From Halomarina ordinaria (lineage in GTDB: Archaea; Halobacteriota; Halobacteria; Halobacteriales; Haloarculaceae): DNA of 64,000 nt. Each line of letters opens with the position of its first letter. The stretch's first letter is position 1. Below, piece by piece: positions 63,448-64,000 of this stretch. Position numbers and translations under genes: made by a program. The notes beneath the pieces were generated by a model. That model had not been told where the DNA came from and did no database searches. It worked only from the letters and a program-made list of their open reading frames with translations. The stretch is from assembly GCF_030553305.1 (NCBI RefSeq), contig NZ_JARRAH010000001.1, forward strand, positions 2,604,001 through 2,668,000, written 5' to 3'.

Positions 63448-63663
63448 ATGACCGACCACCGCATCGACGACGCCGTCCCGAGCATCGCAGAGGAGGTGCA
63501 GTCGTGCCGCGACCGCGGCGTGCTGCTCCACCGCATCGTCCGCCCCCCGAACGCCCCCGAGGAGTGCACCCTCTACCCCGACGACGTCTCGGCCGCGGAA
63601 CTCCCGACGACGTGGCTGACCGCCAGCGAGGGGGCGTTCGTCTCGCTCGCGGACGCACGCTGA
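63448..63663 (+). CDS. Small conserved haloarchaeal protein (DUF7511-like)
   Basis: A 71-residue soluble protein. LHRIVRPPNAPEECTLYPDD and AAELPTTWLTASEGAFVSLA match a haloarchaeal domain that I recall as DUF7511 (the CTLYP ... TTWLTA pattern). Function unknown. It lies between the cyclophilin and ferredoxin genes. Confidence 0.7.
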   Translation: MTDHRIDDAVPSIAEEVQSCRDRGVLLHRIVRPPNAPEECTLYPDDVSAAELPTTWLTASEGAFVSLADAR

Positions 63664-63707
63664 CGGACACCGACAACGCCAAACCGCCGCCTTCCCAACC
63701 AACGGCA

Positions 63708-64000
63708 ATGGCAGAGGACGGCCCCGTCGACCCGAGCGCCATCGGGGAGCGCGACGCCCCACCGGTCGAGGAGAAGCCCTACAAGATAATCTTCGAGGCG
63801 AACAAGTGCATCGCCGCGGGCCGGTGCGCCGAGGTCTCGGCGAACTGGGAGATGGACCTCCTGAGCGGCATCGCGAAGCCCCTGACGTACTTCTTCGACG
63901 AGTCGGAACTGGAACACAACGTCCACGCGGCCGAGGTGTGCCCGGCGAAGAAGGACCGCGGCGTCATCCACGTCGTCGACCGCCGGACGAACGAGGAGAT
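63708..64000 (+). CDS. Ferredoxin-like iron-sulfur protein (partial, runs off the window)
   Basis: The first 97 residues are seen. After an acidic N-terminus comes YKIIFEANKCIAAGRCAEVS with a C-x5-C pair, and HNVHAAEVCPAKKDRGVIHV with a CP motif. This is the cysteine layout of a small 3Fe-4S/4Fe-4S ferredoxin in which some cysteines are missing or lie further on. Electron carrier by family; partner unknown. The 3' end is beyond base 64000. Confidence 0.75.
   Translation, partial: MAEDGPVDPSAIGERDAPPVEEKPYKIIFEANKCIAAGRCAEVSANWEMDLLSGIAKPLTYFFDESELEHNVHAAEVCPAKKDRGVIHVVDRRTNEE

Overview
The window reads as chromosome of a haloarchaeon (class Halobacteria); I cannot fix the genus. The DNA is very GC-rich, third codon positions are almost all G or C, and the proteins are strongly acidic. 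Many genes have a TATA-like box 25-29 nt before the start codon, as expected for leaderless mRNAs. Exported proteins carry Tat signals. Typical archaeal or haloarchaeal genes are present: the RFC large subunit, MptA, archease with RtcB, a HalOD1 protein, TrmB, an intron-containing elongator tRNA-Met, and several small zinc-finger proteins. I see no rRNA, insertion sequence, CRISPR array or clear prophage.

Layout. 1-7 kb: tail of an unknown gene, a malic enzyme whose 3' end is frameshifted, heme A synthase, and a four-gene amino-acid ABC importer facing a zinc-ribbon regulator. 8-16 kb: clamp-loader large subunit, a VapBC-type pair, a Cys-rich copper-binding protein, two acetyltransferases, a CBS4-HPF fusion, a half-size lycopene-cyclase-like protein and an exported asparaginase. 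16.8-25 kb: tRNA-Val, the trpDFEG operon and a class II ribonucleotide reductase. 25-34 kb: a sulfite-oxidase-type molybdoenzyme, a 43-residue zinc finger, tRNA-Met with intron, a dehydrogenase, then the most unusual locus: a CHAT-protease-like protein, a co-transcribed partner and a convergent 44-residue membrane peptide (29.4-32.5 kb). 34-47 kb: aldo/keto reductase, NAD kinase, MptA, TrmB regulator, a DUF255-type thioredoxin-fold protein, tRNA-Ile, a C2H2 microprotein, a PfkB kinase, archease-RtcB, an ATP-grasp protein and MsrB. 47-64 kb: an ABC exporter, a large DEAH helicase, a cyclase/hydrolase pair, a DMT transporter, a CPBP protease, a fused siroheme decarboxylase, a TrpD paralogue, cyclophilin and the start of a ferredoxin gene.

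Connections. Archease and RtcB (43.6-45.5 kb) form the RNA-ligase machinery needed to splice intron-containing tRNAs such as tRNA-Met at 28.2 kb. Heme synthesis is touched twice: fused AhbA/B-type siroheme decarboxylase and heme A synthase. The trp operon carries the early tryptophan genes, while a diverged TrpD-family protein sits alone at 61.2 kb. The CHAT locus is the best candidate for an undescribed system. It has an intact Cys-His pair, a regulator-like partner, a small hydrophobic peptide beside it, and a C-terminal segment of visibly different base composition.
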